64,000 nt of DNA, from assembly GCA_016647705.1 (NCBI GenBank), contig CM028334.1, forward strand, positions 5,270,046 to 5,334,045. The letters run 5' to 3'. A model generated the notes under the pieces. The model ran no database searches and was not told the origin of the DNA. It worked only from the letters and a program-made list of their open reading frames with translations. Below are positions 49,101 through 58,900 of this stretch, piece after piece (positions within the stretch are counted from its first letter, which is position 1; every line of letters starts with the position of its first letter). This DNA comes from Eucommia ulmoides. Lineage: Eukaryota > Streptophyta > Magnoliopsida > Garryales > Eucommiaceae. A program made the translations under genes and the position numbers.

Positions 49101-49446
49101 CCGCCATTGCTGGGTCTGGGAAGAGTCAAATGTACATAGCCTTACCCCTGTCTATAGAGAGGCTGTTTTCTAAGATTTGAACTCGAAACCTCCATGTCAT
49201 GGTGGATCAACTTTACCATTGTATCCAAGGCTCACCCCTGAACCTATACTTCATGGACCGAAAATATAATTTCCCCTTTAGTTATTGGCGACTTGAATAG
49301 CATAGTTTTCTCTATCCCATTCATAAGAAAATGATGAACTTTAGCATATAAAGAAGGTGTGAAATGGATGTTCTAATTCATGATTTTCACACAGGAATAA
49401 TGCAGCTAAAGTGAAAGAAGAAATCATTACAGATTCAGTCAATTAG
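43129..49446 (+). CDS. HDA6: Class I (RPD3-type) histone deacetylase, HDA6 ortholog, six exons
   Basis: Zn-dependent lysine deacetylase acting on histone tails in the nucleus. In Arabidopsis HDA6 silences transposons and rDNA together with DNA methylation. Exons read by me are 43129-43671, 44801-45241, 45830-45972, 48003-48093, 48190-48329 and 49395-49446. All five introns are GT-AG and the frames join cleanly into 469 residues (Arabidopsis HDA6 is about 471). The start ATG at 43129 gives the usual N-terminus just before [11 protein letters not shown]. Catalytic His153-His154 lie in GGLHHAKK, zinc ligands are Asp189, His191 and Asp277 (GADSL), and the transition-state Tyr316 lies in GGGGYTIRN. 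All class I landmarks are present. The C-tail is acidic then basic ([16 protein letters not shown]), as in HDA6 and unlike the longer HDA19 tail. Intron 2 has a weak donor inside a CT repeat, and introns 2, 3 and 5 hold transposon insertions. It appears functional; I am very sure of the family and fairly sure of HDA6 orthology. Confidence 0.95.
43672..44800 (+). other. HDA6 intron 1, no clear insertion
   Basis: 1129 bases, GT-AG, T-rich. It opens with a CT-rich stretch and contains a second CT run near 44545. I see no transposon ends, RNA gene or convincing open frame in it. Confidence 0.7.
45242..45829 (+). other. HDA6 intron 2 with CT-repeat donor and TRIM LTR remnant
   Basis: The donor reads GAG|GTCTCTCTC inside a CT microsatellite (about 45242-45270), far from the GTAAGT consensus. 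A 112-base LTR-like segment (45377-45488) ends in CA directly before TGGTATCAAAACC, a primer-binding site of the tRNA-iMet type. The same start (TTGAATCCCACATC) and the same post-PBS text (GTCTGATGTTGGG) recur in intron 3, so this is one dispersed TRIM-like family. Confidence 0.6.
45377..45488 (+). repeat. TRIM-like LTR remnant in HDA6 intron 2
   Basis: Starts TATTGAATCCCACATC (TG mutated to TA), contains AGGCCCATTGGATTTCGACA and is followed immediately by the primer-binding-like TGGTATCAAAACC. Only one LTR is visible. The related copy is at 47611 in intron 3. Confidence 0.55.
46548..47525 (-). mobile_element. GC-rich LTR-like insertion in HDA6 intron 3
   Basis: A block of about 1 kb with much higher GC than the flanking intron. 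Read on the minus strand it has a TATA-like CTATAAAAAAGAGAGC near 46930 and ends near TTGGTGTCGACC, which resembles the primer region of Tat/Athila gypsy elements. No pol genes are present, so a solo LTR fits best. The open frames inside it have no recognisable domain. Exact ends and a target duplication were not established. Confidence 0.4.
47611..47850 (+). repeat. Three TGTTGAATCCCACATCG units (TRIM LTR ends) in HDA6 intron 3
   Basis: Units start at 47611, 47687 and 47775. The first is followed by TTTCTACA and then TGGTATCATAACC, a primer-binding-like site at 47650. The second and third form a tandem repeat with an 88-base period. Each contains ATCCCACATCG, which also matches the plant snRNA upstream element consensus RTCCCACATCG, but no TATA box or snRNA follows. 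It belongs to the same family as the remnant in intron 2. Confidence 0.6.
48592..49276. mobile_element. Mutator-type MITE with long inverted repeats in HDA6 intron 5
   Basis: The left arm starts GGGAAATTAGATTTTCGGTCC and the right arm, reverse-complemented, starts GGGGAAATTATATTTTCGGTCC. Homology continues inward for well over 100 bases, through the words GCACATTTAATCTC, CAAGTTTCACATTTGTTTCAA and AATAATTTTGGATG. The element is bounded by a perfect 9-bp duplication TTTAGTTAT (48583-48591 and 49277-49285), the MULE signature. The right arm is interrupted by a SINE at 49075-49240. There is no coding capacity. Confidence 0.8.
49075..49240 (-). mobile_element. tRNA-derived SINE (Au-like) nested in the intron 5 MITE
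   Basis: On the minus strand the head reads CAGGGGTGAGCCTTGGATAC, with an A-box-like TTGGATACAATGG and a B-box-like GAGTTCAAATC, and the element ends in CCCCTTTTT. The order of words (AAAGCTCCCGCCATTGCTGG, then AGCCTTACCC on the plus strand) matches the widespread plant Au-type SINE. It splits the right inverted repeat of the surrounding MITE, so it inserted later. Confidence 0.75.
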
Positions 49447-50421
49447 ACACGAAGACCTTACCGACCAACCGTGGATGTTTGATCACTTGTGTAGACAAAG
49501 GATTGTTTGGCTTCACATATAAAATGTAACATGCTTGTTCTTAATACTCAATTTTCACATCCTCCATTCTTCAATTTCATCATCTTCTTCTTTCTAGTGG
49601 TCTTTGTGTTGGAACACTTTTAATGGTGGTGACGTGTTTCTATCATTGTTATATAGAAGGAAATATATGACCACTAGGCAAGTTTGAGCAAGGATTCACC
49701 TTGAACTTGGTGGTGACTTAGTTGAACGTTCTGCACTTTCTTTTGGTTCTGGTGAGGAGTTTATTTTGTGCTCGCAGATGTTGAATTGATTACATTGGTA
49801 CATGATTGCAACGGGAGGAGTACTAATTGAACATCCAAGTTACTTCAAAGTTGTCTGTCATTCAATTCAAAGAATCTTTGTTGCATGTGAGATTTTCATC
49901 TCATACAACTCCTCTCTAATCAGTATTGAATAAATGAATACTCTGACCTAGAACCAAAAAAATTGAATTGGATCTTTTAGTGAGTCTGATTATTCTTATC
50001 TTTGTTTATGTCTCAGATTGAATCAAATTACTATAATTCAATATATATAGTGACACATTTCGTTGTTGTGTTGTAATTTAGGTGTATATTATTACAAATA
50101 TATATTTAATGACCTCATTTTTTTCATATATATATATATTTTGTTCGAGGTTGACAATCGTGTCACTGGGTTGTATTTTGTGTTGTGTCGTTTGATGACA
50201 CGAACATAATAATACGTGACATGTCATGATACAATAACAACATGAACACCAATATAGAAGGGTTTGTCTCGTGTTTTCGTGTTTTGCACGAACAAACACA
50301 CGCCAATAGAAGAGGTCTAGAATATAGGATTGAAACATGAATATGATATTTTTTTCCCAGTTTGTGTTGTGTTTTTCATGTGGATGCACTTATTGCTAAC
50401 CCTAATTTTGCAAGAGTTTAT
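49447..50421 (+). other. HDA6 3' UTR and spacer
   Basis: After the HDA6 stop there is no other coding signal. A possible polyadenylation signal AATAAA lies in GAATAAATGAATAC near 49928. A short (AT)n run is at 50128. Confidence 0.4.
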
Positions 50422-50430
50422 ATGAAAAAG

Positions 50431-53291
50431 GATTAATAACACTTTATCTCCCTATGATTTAGTCGATTTGCATTTACTCTCGTGGTCTTAGACTAAATTG
50501 CAACGGTTAAATTTTTCGTTAAATCTAACGGTCAACGGTAAAATTCAACAGAAATTCTTTAAATAATGTCAAATGACATTTATACCCTTCAAGCATTTTA
50601 ATATGGACTGTTTTAACACTATTTCTAAACTTAGAGGGCCATAAGTGTATTTTCTCTATTTTCACATCTTCTTCCTCGCCCACCGCACACCCAATTCACT
50701 TGCTGCCGGCCACCCTCTATTCCACGCCGATTGTTGATTTGGACTCCAAGTTGAACTCGTTCCTCGTGAAAAGAGAGAGAAAGTTCGACTTCCCGATGCC
50801 GGAGTAGCCTTTTTCTATTCAATATCAATGAGAATGTATATTTTCTTCTCTTACTTCATTTTGTAATATGGTATCAGAGCAATTAACTTCATCTGCTTGA
50901 CTTCTCTAAAAGAAACCCTATTCAAGGGAGGCGGCGATGGCTATATCTCAACGTCGCTTCCCCTGCCATTTTCGAGCTTCATTTTAGCGACGATTTCTTC
51001 CCTGCCTGTTCAAGAGTAAAGGCTTTGTGCTGCTTCGATACAAACGAAGCTCCTCTCCAATTTCGCCCCATTTTACCGGTGATTTCTCCAACACCTCTTT
51101 CACTTTCTCTCATTCGGTGATATCGAATCGACATTTTGCTTCACCAAATCGAAGAACTGTTTTGATTTGTCGATTTGCTTCGAAGATTCATCGGTATAGA
51201 TTTGAAGATTCGTCGGATTTGATTCGTTCATACCGTCGGAATCGCTTCGGAGCTGCGTCGATCTGTTCATTCGATCATAGGTCTGCTCCTTCCCAATCTG
51301 TGTACCAGCCTGTTTGTTCTTCAATTCTTGCAAAATTGTGGTCCATCTGTTTGGCTTAAGGTCTGCTCCTTCGTGATTTTCAATGCTCACATGTGTTTTG
51401 GTTATATAAGTGAGATTCAGCTGATTAGCATTTACCTTGGTCATTTACACTTTGCACCCTGCAGTTGTTTTGGCTTTGCACCTTGGTTTGCAATTTGCAT
51501 AGTGCGGTTTGAAAACATAAGATTTCACATTTCTCTTGTGCCTCTGTGCACATTTTCCTGTCTCTGTGCACATTTCTCTTGTGTAGACAGTGTTTCAATT
51601 TTTCTTTTTCTCTCTCTCGAAGCTTTTGACGATTGCTTAGATGGATGGCAGTTCTACAATTTTTGAGCTCACATCCGCCGAATTTGCTGATGCCCTCGCT
51701 AGTCTGTACGGATGTCTATATCTATCTCAAGATGAGTAGATCTGAAGACAGTGGTTCAATCGTTCGACCTCAAGTTCGATCTCAGGTTCGATAGTAGACC
51801 TTATTTTTTTATTCAGTTCCTTTCATTTTTTTGGTTCTATGTTTGGATTTGCTGCCTCTGTGCAGTATTCTTGATTCTCTTGTGGATGTTCTCCCATGTT
51901 CTTCTTCTTCCAGTTGCTTCTCTGTTCAGCAGCTTTGAATCTTCTTCTTGGACTGCTTTGTTCAGCACCTCTTTCTTCCCCATCCTCCCACTTCCCGAAA
52001 GTAGATGGATGGCGGTTTTTCGGCTGTGGCTATATCTCCACACTGCCTCATCTGCCATGTTTTCGAGCTCTTTTTCCCATTCTCCCATACTTCCTGATCT
52101 CTCCACCTCTGTCTTGATGGTTAGACGGCAGTGGATGGATGATGTTTTTTCAGCTGTGGCTATATCTCCACGCAGCCTTCTCTTCTCCTTAGATTCCTCT
52201 TTGAGGATGTTTGTTTTTCTTCTCCATAGATACCTCTTTGTGAGGTTGTTTGGATTTCTCTTCTCCATAGATACCCCTTTGTGAGGTTGTTTGGATTCCT
52301 TTTTGTTCGAGGATGTTCGTTATTTTGTTTGGTTGTTTCTATTCCTTCCATCTTGTGTACTTTGGTTTGGTTTGGTTTGCATTTGGATTCTGCTATGTGC
52401 TTTCTTTTCAGGTTCTCGATTTCGGTTCAGGCCTAGATGTTCATTTTCATAAAAGCTCTTCATCCATCACAGTTTTTTCATTTACTTAGCAAGATAGAAA
52501 TTCATAATCTGTATTCTCCATCTTGAGGAGAAGTATTAGAATTTAGGAATATTCTATTGTTAATTTGTTATTAGTTGTTAGTAATTTGTTATAGATAGTT
52601 GTGAGTTTATTATTTTCTCTTATATATATTATAGCCTTTTTCTATTCAATATCAATGAGAATGTATAATTTCTTCTCTTACTTCATTTTGTAATAACCCA
52701 CCCCCATCTTCGGCGACCCACCCCCACCCGCATTTCCTCATTCCTGATGCAAATAAATTCTCTTCAACACCTTCTTCCCGTCCTCCGACCATTTCTTTGC
52801 CCATTTATAAGCCAATTGTCAGTCGTCGTCGATCCCCATCCCGCTCTCTCCCGTCTCCCCGATATGGACGAACTTTCTGTCACCGTAAATCGCCTGACGA
52901 GACAGAAGCGGAGTCCTCAAATTATTTTCGGATTCCTCTTCGGACAAACGGTGATTGTCGCCCTTTATATAGTCTCTTCATCATCCCAAGCCACCTCCTC
53001 TTTCTCTCTCTAAAATCAAGGCCTTACTGAAATGGAGGGGTGGAGAAGATGATGAAGGAAAAATACTTTGAACCATTAAGTTTCACAAAATTTGTAAAAA
53101 TATCTCATTCAATTAATTAGAACAAAATGACAAAATTACCCTTAATTTCAAAGTGAACTGACACAATTACCCCTAATTTTAACCGTTGCAGTTTAGTCCA
53201 AGATCACAGGAAGGGTAAGTGCCAAAAAAAAATATTCTAGAGAGGTAAGTACAAATCGACCAAACCACGGGATAAAGTGATATTTACCCCC
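50431..53291. mobile_element. MULE with long inverted repeats between HDA6 and the methyltransferase gene
   Basis: The left end AACACTTTATCTCCCTATGA then GACTAAATTGCAACGGTTAA pairs with the reverse-complemented right end ATCACTTTATCCCGTGGTTT then GACTAAACTGCAACGGTTAA over about 100-150 bases. Flanks ATGAAAAAG (50422-50430) and ATGAAAAAT (53292-53300) give a 9-bp duplication with one mismatch. The internal CT-rich parts (50640-50800, 52700-53010) may derive from captured sequence, but I recognise no domain. A small LTR element is nested inside. Confidence 0.75.
50808..52695 (+). mobile_element. Small non-autonomous LTR retrotransposon nested in the MULE
   Basis: The 3' LTR (52534-52695, 162 bases) follows a purine tract GAGGAGAAG. 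A 61-base piece of the 5' LTR (50808-50868) precedes a perfect tRNA-iMet primer site TGGTATCAGAGC (50869). The 1.65 kb interior has no gag or pol. The 177-codon frame at 51751-52284 is Phe/Ser/Leu-rich and contains a tandem CTCTTCTCCATAGATACC repeat. Confidence 0.8.
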
Positions 53292-53300
53292 ATGAAAAAT

Positions 53301-53981
53301 AATTAAAGCTAATAAGGGCTTTATTCTTTGGTAATATCTCCCTTGGTTTGGGGAATTATGTAGCTCGGTAGAATTGGTTCAATGTTTTTTCTTTTTGTTA
53401 TTGATAAAATGAGAACATAAAAAGAAACACGAGAACAAAAAAATTACTGATCTTTTAAGGGAAATAATTGGTTTCTTGCCTGTTTATTTTTCAAATAGAC
53501 TATCAATACAGACTTTTACCCAACGTTCTCATAAACATTGTCGTGGTGAATATTCAGAGACAACTTTTTTTAAAATTAAATTCTTAAAATAGAATAGGAC
53601 TATTATCATTTTTCTATTTTTAGAAATAGAAATAAAATGTGACTAAATAGTGTGTTTGTTTCTAAAAATTTAGAGAAAAAAATTCTAAAAAAAATATTTT
53701 ATTCTCGAATTTCCAAAATAAAAATTATTTTAAGGTAAAATGTGCATGGGCCAGTTTACGTGCACATCGACTAATTACTTCTGCAGATAATATTAAACGC
53801 ACTTTTCCACATTAGCCTAATACATTTAAGATTAAATTTAAAATTTAATTCTTCTAATATTCTTCAAGAGAGTTGAATTCTAATTGACAAGTAAAAAAGA
53901 TACATCCTCTTACCAACTAAACTAACATATTGGATAAAATAAATATTTTAATAACAAAATAGAATTGATATAGTGGAATTT
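53301..53981. other. AT-rich spacer, no gene seen
   Basis: Only homopolymer-rich sequence and short frames. Confidence 0.5.
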
Positions 53982-54643
53982 CGTCATGTATACCACGTGG
54001 TAAAAATCCGCCCAATTATAGAAGAGCGGTCGGGATGAGAACTGAAATCCCCTCCGTACCGAGGTGGGGTGCCCCCCAGCCGAGCTGAGGATCGTCTCAG
54101 TGAAAAAATCTGGACCGACAAGCTGCAATCCGATTTGCCGAACTGACCGACTGAGACACCCTCTGCTTGCCACCTCCACACTCGGGAGTTCACCGGGCCG
54201 TTGTGAGGTTTTGGCCCATGAGCCTCTACTCATGGGCTCAAAAGCTAGCCCAGACGTTTAGAGGGCTAACCTACTTGCTCATTAGCTGTTCAACAGATTA
54301 TGTTAATTAACCTGAGCTTGGCTCCCTAATTTCGCGGCACTAATCAAGCACTGGCGCCTATAAATACACCGGGGCACCCACTGCCCAGAGGTACGTGACC
54401 ACTACTGAACTCACTATATTTTCAGCCCTTCACCCCCGAATACTTACTCTCACGCCGCAGGGACTTTACTAGGTATAACCCCGGTGGGTTTTTGTGCAGG
54501 TGCTCGGAGTAGAAGAGTGGAGCTCAGCTTGAAGGTTGTCACCACCCCTGAATTCAACCAATTGCAGTGCTGATAGCCGTTTTGTGTCCCCAATATCCTC
54601 TCGGACCATACTGTTGATCCGTCACCACTTTTCGATATCAACA
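53982..54643 (+). mobile_element. Gypsy-type solo LTR-like block with promoter
   Basis: A GC-rich island in an AT-rich area. It has a TATA box in GCGCCTATAAATACACCGG near 54356 and ends in TTTTTCGATATCAACA, a typical Tat/Ogre-like LTR end. No internal retroelement sequence follows; the SINE begins within 20 bases. The left end (TGTATACCACGTGG) is a guess and no target duplication was found. Confidence 0.5.
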
Positions 54644-54656
54644 AGAATATTTTTTG

Positions 54657-54828
54657 TATACCTACGAGTGTCATATACCCACAAATGATATGGGACTAAT
54701 CTCGTTTGGGATTTCATGATTGTTACTCTCAACAAATATTTTTTTATAGATTTAAATTTTTTATCTTATAAAAATCATTCAACTATTTTAATTCAAATAT
54801 GTCGTCACGTTCAGTTAGACTATCTTGG
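54657..54828 (-). mobile_element. Diverged tRNA-derived SINE just upstream of the methyltransferase gene
   Basis: It shares GGGACTAATCTCGTTTGGG, CTCTCAACAAATATTTTTTT and the CAACTATTTTAATTCAAA segment with the SINE copies at 12274 and 22241. The B-box region has decayed to AT-rich text. Its head ends only about 40-80 bases before the candidate start codons of the downstream gene. Confidence 0.65.
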
Positions 54829-54908
54829 TAATAACAAAATACATACTATGTTCCTCAAATTCGCCCACTATGGAATATGTATTGAAAAATAGGTTTCTCG
54901 ATTTAAAC

Positions 54909-55892
54909 ATGAAACCAACACTTGCGCAGAGCTTCATTCCCCTCCAAATTCCTCGCCGTTCTCTCTCACCGTCTTCTTCCTCAAATCTTACCCTCTCCCT
55001 CCATAAACCCCATAACCAGAGCTTCTTTAAGCCATTAACGATCAAATCGCAGCAAACCCACTTCTCGAATCCCCAAACCACGACCCAAGACGACGGCATT
55101 CCCGTCGATTTCGTGAAAACCATCGTCAAATTCAAGTCCCGGCATAACTTCATTCGCGTCCTTGAGGTCTCACGGAGAGCCGACCACCCGTTCGCCGGCT
55201 CTCGGCTTCTGTTGCTCGACAGCCCCGGTAACATCCACAGCATCTCCTTCCTCTTCAAATCCCTCACCGATACTTATTTCGATGTGTTCGCTACACTGCC
55301 GCCGATCCTGCCGCCTGGACCACTGGGAATTCTCGGGTTCGGCGCCGGATCGGCGGCCAAATTGATCCTGGAGCTCTACCCGCAAGGGGTTGTCCATGGA
55401 TGGGAGCTCGACCCGGCGGTGATTTCAGTCGGGAGGAAGTTTTTCGGTCTGTCGAAGCTCGAGAAAGATTACCCAGATAGGCTTTTCGTTAACGTCGGAA
55501 ACGCATTGGACGCCACCGTGAAAGATGGGTTTTCCGGCATACTGGTTGATCTGTTCAGCAAGGGAAGTTTGATTCCGGAGCTACAGGATCCGAATGCGTG
55601 GGTGACGCTGAGGAAGAGATTGAGGAGAGGCGGGAGGATAATGGCGAACGTCGGCGGAAGCTGCGTCGAGGCCGAGGATTCGCGGAGAGACGGTGGAGAA
55701 ATAATGCAGTCGACACTGAGAGCGTTGAATGAAGCTTTCCGGGGAGAGGTCTCTGTGTTGAGCCTCGGCAATCGGAAGGAGGACAGCTCCCTTGCACTTA
55801 CCAGCGACTTGCCGGAGCTTAATGAGTGGAAGAAAGCATTGCCCAAGGCTCTCAAATTCTACGCCGATAAGTGGGAACCCTTCAATGGTTAA
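54909..55892 (+). CDS. SAM-dependent methyltransferase, spermidine-synthase-like, probably plastid-targeted
   Basis: Single-exon gene of 327 residues from the ATG at 54909. An in-frame ATG at 54870 would give 340 residues. The first 55 or so residues are rich in Ser, Lys and Arg with few acids, like a chloroplast transit peptide, and the later start gives the better transit-like N-terminus. The Rossmann core is clear: motif I ILGFGAGSAAK (141-151), acidic loop WELDP (165-169) for the ribose, VGNALDA (196-202) and ILVDLFS (211-217). This is the layout of the plant spermidine-synthase-like family of unknown substrate, to which Arabidopsis AT5G63100 belongs as I recall. It lacks recognisable decarboxy-SAM or putrescine-site motifs, so a polyamine role is not implied. 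It has no introns or frameshifts. A SINE and an LTR sit directly upstream, so its promoter must be short or transposon-derived. Confidence 0.85.
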   Translation: MKPTLAQSFIPLQIPRRSLSPSSSSNLTLSLHKPHNQSFFKPLTIKSQQTHFSNPQTTTQDDGIPVDFVKTIVKFKSRHNFIRVLEVSRRADHPFAGSRLLLLDSPGNIHSISFLFKSLTDTYFDVFATLPPILPPGPLGILGFGAGSAAKLILELYPQGVVHGWELDPAVISVGRKFFGLSKLEKDYPDRLFVNVGNALDATVKDGFSGILVDLFSKGSLIPELQDPNAWVTLRKRLRRGGRIMANVGGSCVEAEDSRRDGGEIMQSTLRALNEAFRGEVSVLSLGNRKEDSSLALTSDLPELNEWKKALPKALKFYADKWEPFNG

Positions 55893-55989
55893 TCTAATCA
55901 TCGTTATGCAGAATTCTTAAGCAGACATTTTTATGCCGATGTCATGTTTGATATTATTCCTCAAAGAAGCAAAAATGTCTTCACCAATA

Positions 55990-58900
55990 TACCAAACACA
56001 TGCTATTAAATATGGCCTTACTCTTACTAATACAATTGTTAGTTTTATTTATTGTAATTGTATTCTTACTATAATGTTTGCGTATACTGTTGTGGTGAAT
56101 CTTATTATTCTAAAATATTATTGCTTTCATTGTTCTAGATCGTCTAGTCTCCAGACTTGCTATTAAACCCGAGCTCTAGTTGCTTGCATTGACCTATCTA
56201 TAGCTTTCTTGCGAAGCCCTGATGCTAACAGGGATGGGTCATCTCAAAACCCCCAAATCGATCATTTGATCGAACGGATGGGCCTAGTTGCCGAGATATT
56301 GACAAACCATAATGCTCAAATGGAAAGGTCAATTCATGATCTCCAATGTGAGCTAGACGATTTTAGAAATTTTATGTATCGAGTTCTTGCTAATGACTCC
56401 GGATGCACGACTATTAGAGTTCACGTTCCCGAACCTCATTCCTATGGTGGCACGAGAGACACAAGGAGCTTGAAAACTTCCCCTTTGATATAGAGCAGTA
56501 CTTTCGAGCCACCCAAGTAGCCTCCAAGGAAGAAAAAATGACAACAACTTCCATGTAGGTTAGCGGTGATACTAAGCTATGGTGACGAACTAAATATGTA
56601 GACATCCATATGGGGAATTGCACTATTGAGAATTAGGAAGACCTTAAGCGGGAACTCATGGCTCAATTCCTTCTAAAAAATGTCGAGTGCACAACTCGAC
56701 AACAAACCTTAAACAGACCTGATACATCAGAGACTATGTCAAGAAGTTTATAATTCTCTCATACTGGACATTTATACAATTGATCGCTTAAATATAAATC
56801 CAAATTAAAGCACAAAATATTGTAGTACAATGCACTTAAGTAAGGTTACCGAACTACAAGGATTGGATTGTAGTTATTGATTAAATCATTTTTCCGAGTA
56901 AATTTAACAAAATCTATTTTTGGGTTTTAATAATAAAATGCAAAACAAATAAAATATTTAAATTAAAATAAAATATGTAAAAGGTTGAGTTTGGGACATA
57001 TATGTGTTCTTCGATCTATTCCATAAATTTCATTCATCTTATTTAATTATGTGTGTAATTAAGTAATTAGAGTTACAAGCCAAATTTACTGCAAAAGATG
57101 AATCAATCACTTAATGGGCATGCATTATCTTCACAATTCAATTCATACGTTAACTAGTCTAGTGAATAATTGTTTAACATAATCCATCCAATTAAATCGT
57201 ATCAATTCCAATGAAAACGGATTGTAAAACTGTTAGATCTAAATCACAAGCATTAGATCTAACACTATAGTTACAAACAAATTCAAATCTAAACTTCTAC
57301 AAAAATATTTAGAACATAAATTCATTAAGACAAATATTAAAAACCAAAATCATTGTTTTACAAGCTTACACATAGAAGAACGAAAGAGAAATGAACAAAA
57401 ATGAAATTTACATTACATAGATCCAAAAACCAACCCTAACCCGATTTGGGAGTCTTAACTGCTCATGGAGTTGTTGAACGCCATGAATTTCGTTTTTGTT
57501 ATTGCTTTAAACTCTCAATCTTCAATCCTCTATAATGAAGTTTTTTTTTGTGTTTCGAAATTAGGTGAAGAAGATGAAACAAAAAACAATGAAGGGTAAT
57601 GGAAAAACGTTCCAAAAGAGACTGCAAAAATTCTTAATATACTGAAAAAAATATTCAGTCTTAAGTTTTGTAACGATTCCCCCAAATTGTAGAACCGTTA
57701 CCCTTATGTGCCACAGGTCATGGGTGCGACCTGGCGAGTCGCATCCCCAACCCACTGACCTTGCCACTGGTAGCAGGCGCAACCCACTGTTGTTGTGGGT
57801 TGGATTGCGGTTTCGCTCTATTTTTGTCCTTTTTGGCTATTTTCTTTGCCCTTTTTAGTATTTCTTTATTTCTGAGTTTTTACCAGTAAAAACAATAAAT
57901 TGCATTATTACTAATTAAAAAAAATTAACAAAATTTTACATTTAAAGAGCAAATTTGGTACAAAATTGAGAACGATCAACAATGTGACTAGAGGATAAGT
58001 TGTTTTGGTTCTTAGATGGCCTGAAAGATTGGGTACATCAGGAAATACAACCACAACGACCATATGATTTCTTTGTTGTCGTAGAAAAAGTAATTGATTA
58101 CTCATTTGAACTTACAGAAAGAGTAATTGATTACTTATTTGAACCTACCACTAACCATGACAAAAGGACAGACAATGAAGTCACTTATAATGATGGAAGT
58201 GGAGGTTAATTATCTCGGGAAAGTCCGCAAAGACGTTGGAGAAACTTCAACTCCGATTATGGTCCAAGGAGTCCATAACGAGGCTAATCGTGAAACTTTG
58301 GATGATCATTTAACAATTCAGGGGTATTATTTGGTTTAACATACCAAAAGCCTCATTGGGGCAATTAGGCCTATTAGAATCCTACTCCTTGCCTTTTATG
58401 CAAAAAGAATCACAAAGTATCCGATTGTCCTTACGAACAAGCTTTGTTTGAGCTAAAAGCATCGATTTAGGAAGAAAATGAAATTCAGGGAAAGAATATT
58501 AAAGAACAGGAGGAGAATATTTCGGATGAGTTTGAGACCCATCAAATGGGTACAGACCGTCTACTAAATGATTTAAAGCGACAATCGATCGTAAAGAAGA
58601 AGATCTCAAACAAAAGTCTCGCATTTGAAGAGCTTTAGATTAATTAGCAGAATAAAGGGCTTTAGTTGACATTGGAGCAACCTACAATTTTTTGCCCGAT
58701 ATAGAAGTTATTCATTTGCTTACATGTTAAAAAGCACTCAGGAAAACTGAAGACCATTAATTCTGAAGCGCATCCCGTGGTTAGAGTCTCTAACACGGTA
58801 AACACTAAGATTACTTCGTGGGATGGATTCCTCAACTTCACCATTGTTCTCATGGATGATTTTCAAGTGATATTAGGGAATGAATTCTTGATGAACACCA

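Noticed and set aside
51751-52284. 177-codon Phe/Ser/Leu-rich frame
   Set aside because: Lies inside a non-autonomous LTR element, contains a tandem repeat and resembles no known protein.
55469-55901. Minus-strand frames opposite the methyltransferase gene
   Set aside because: Shadows of the real gene with no domain content.
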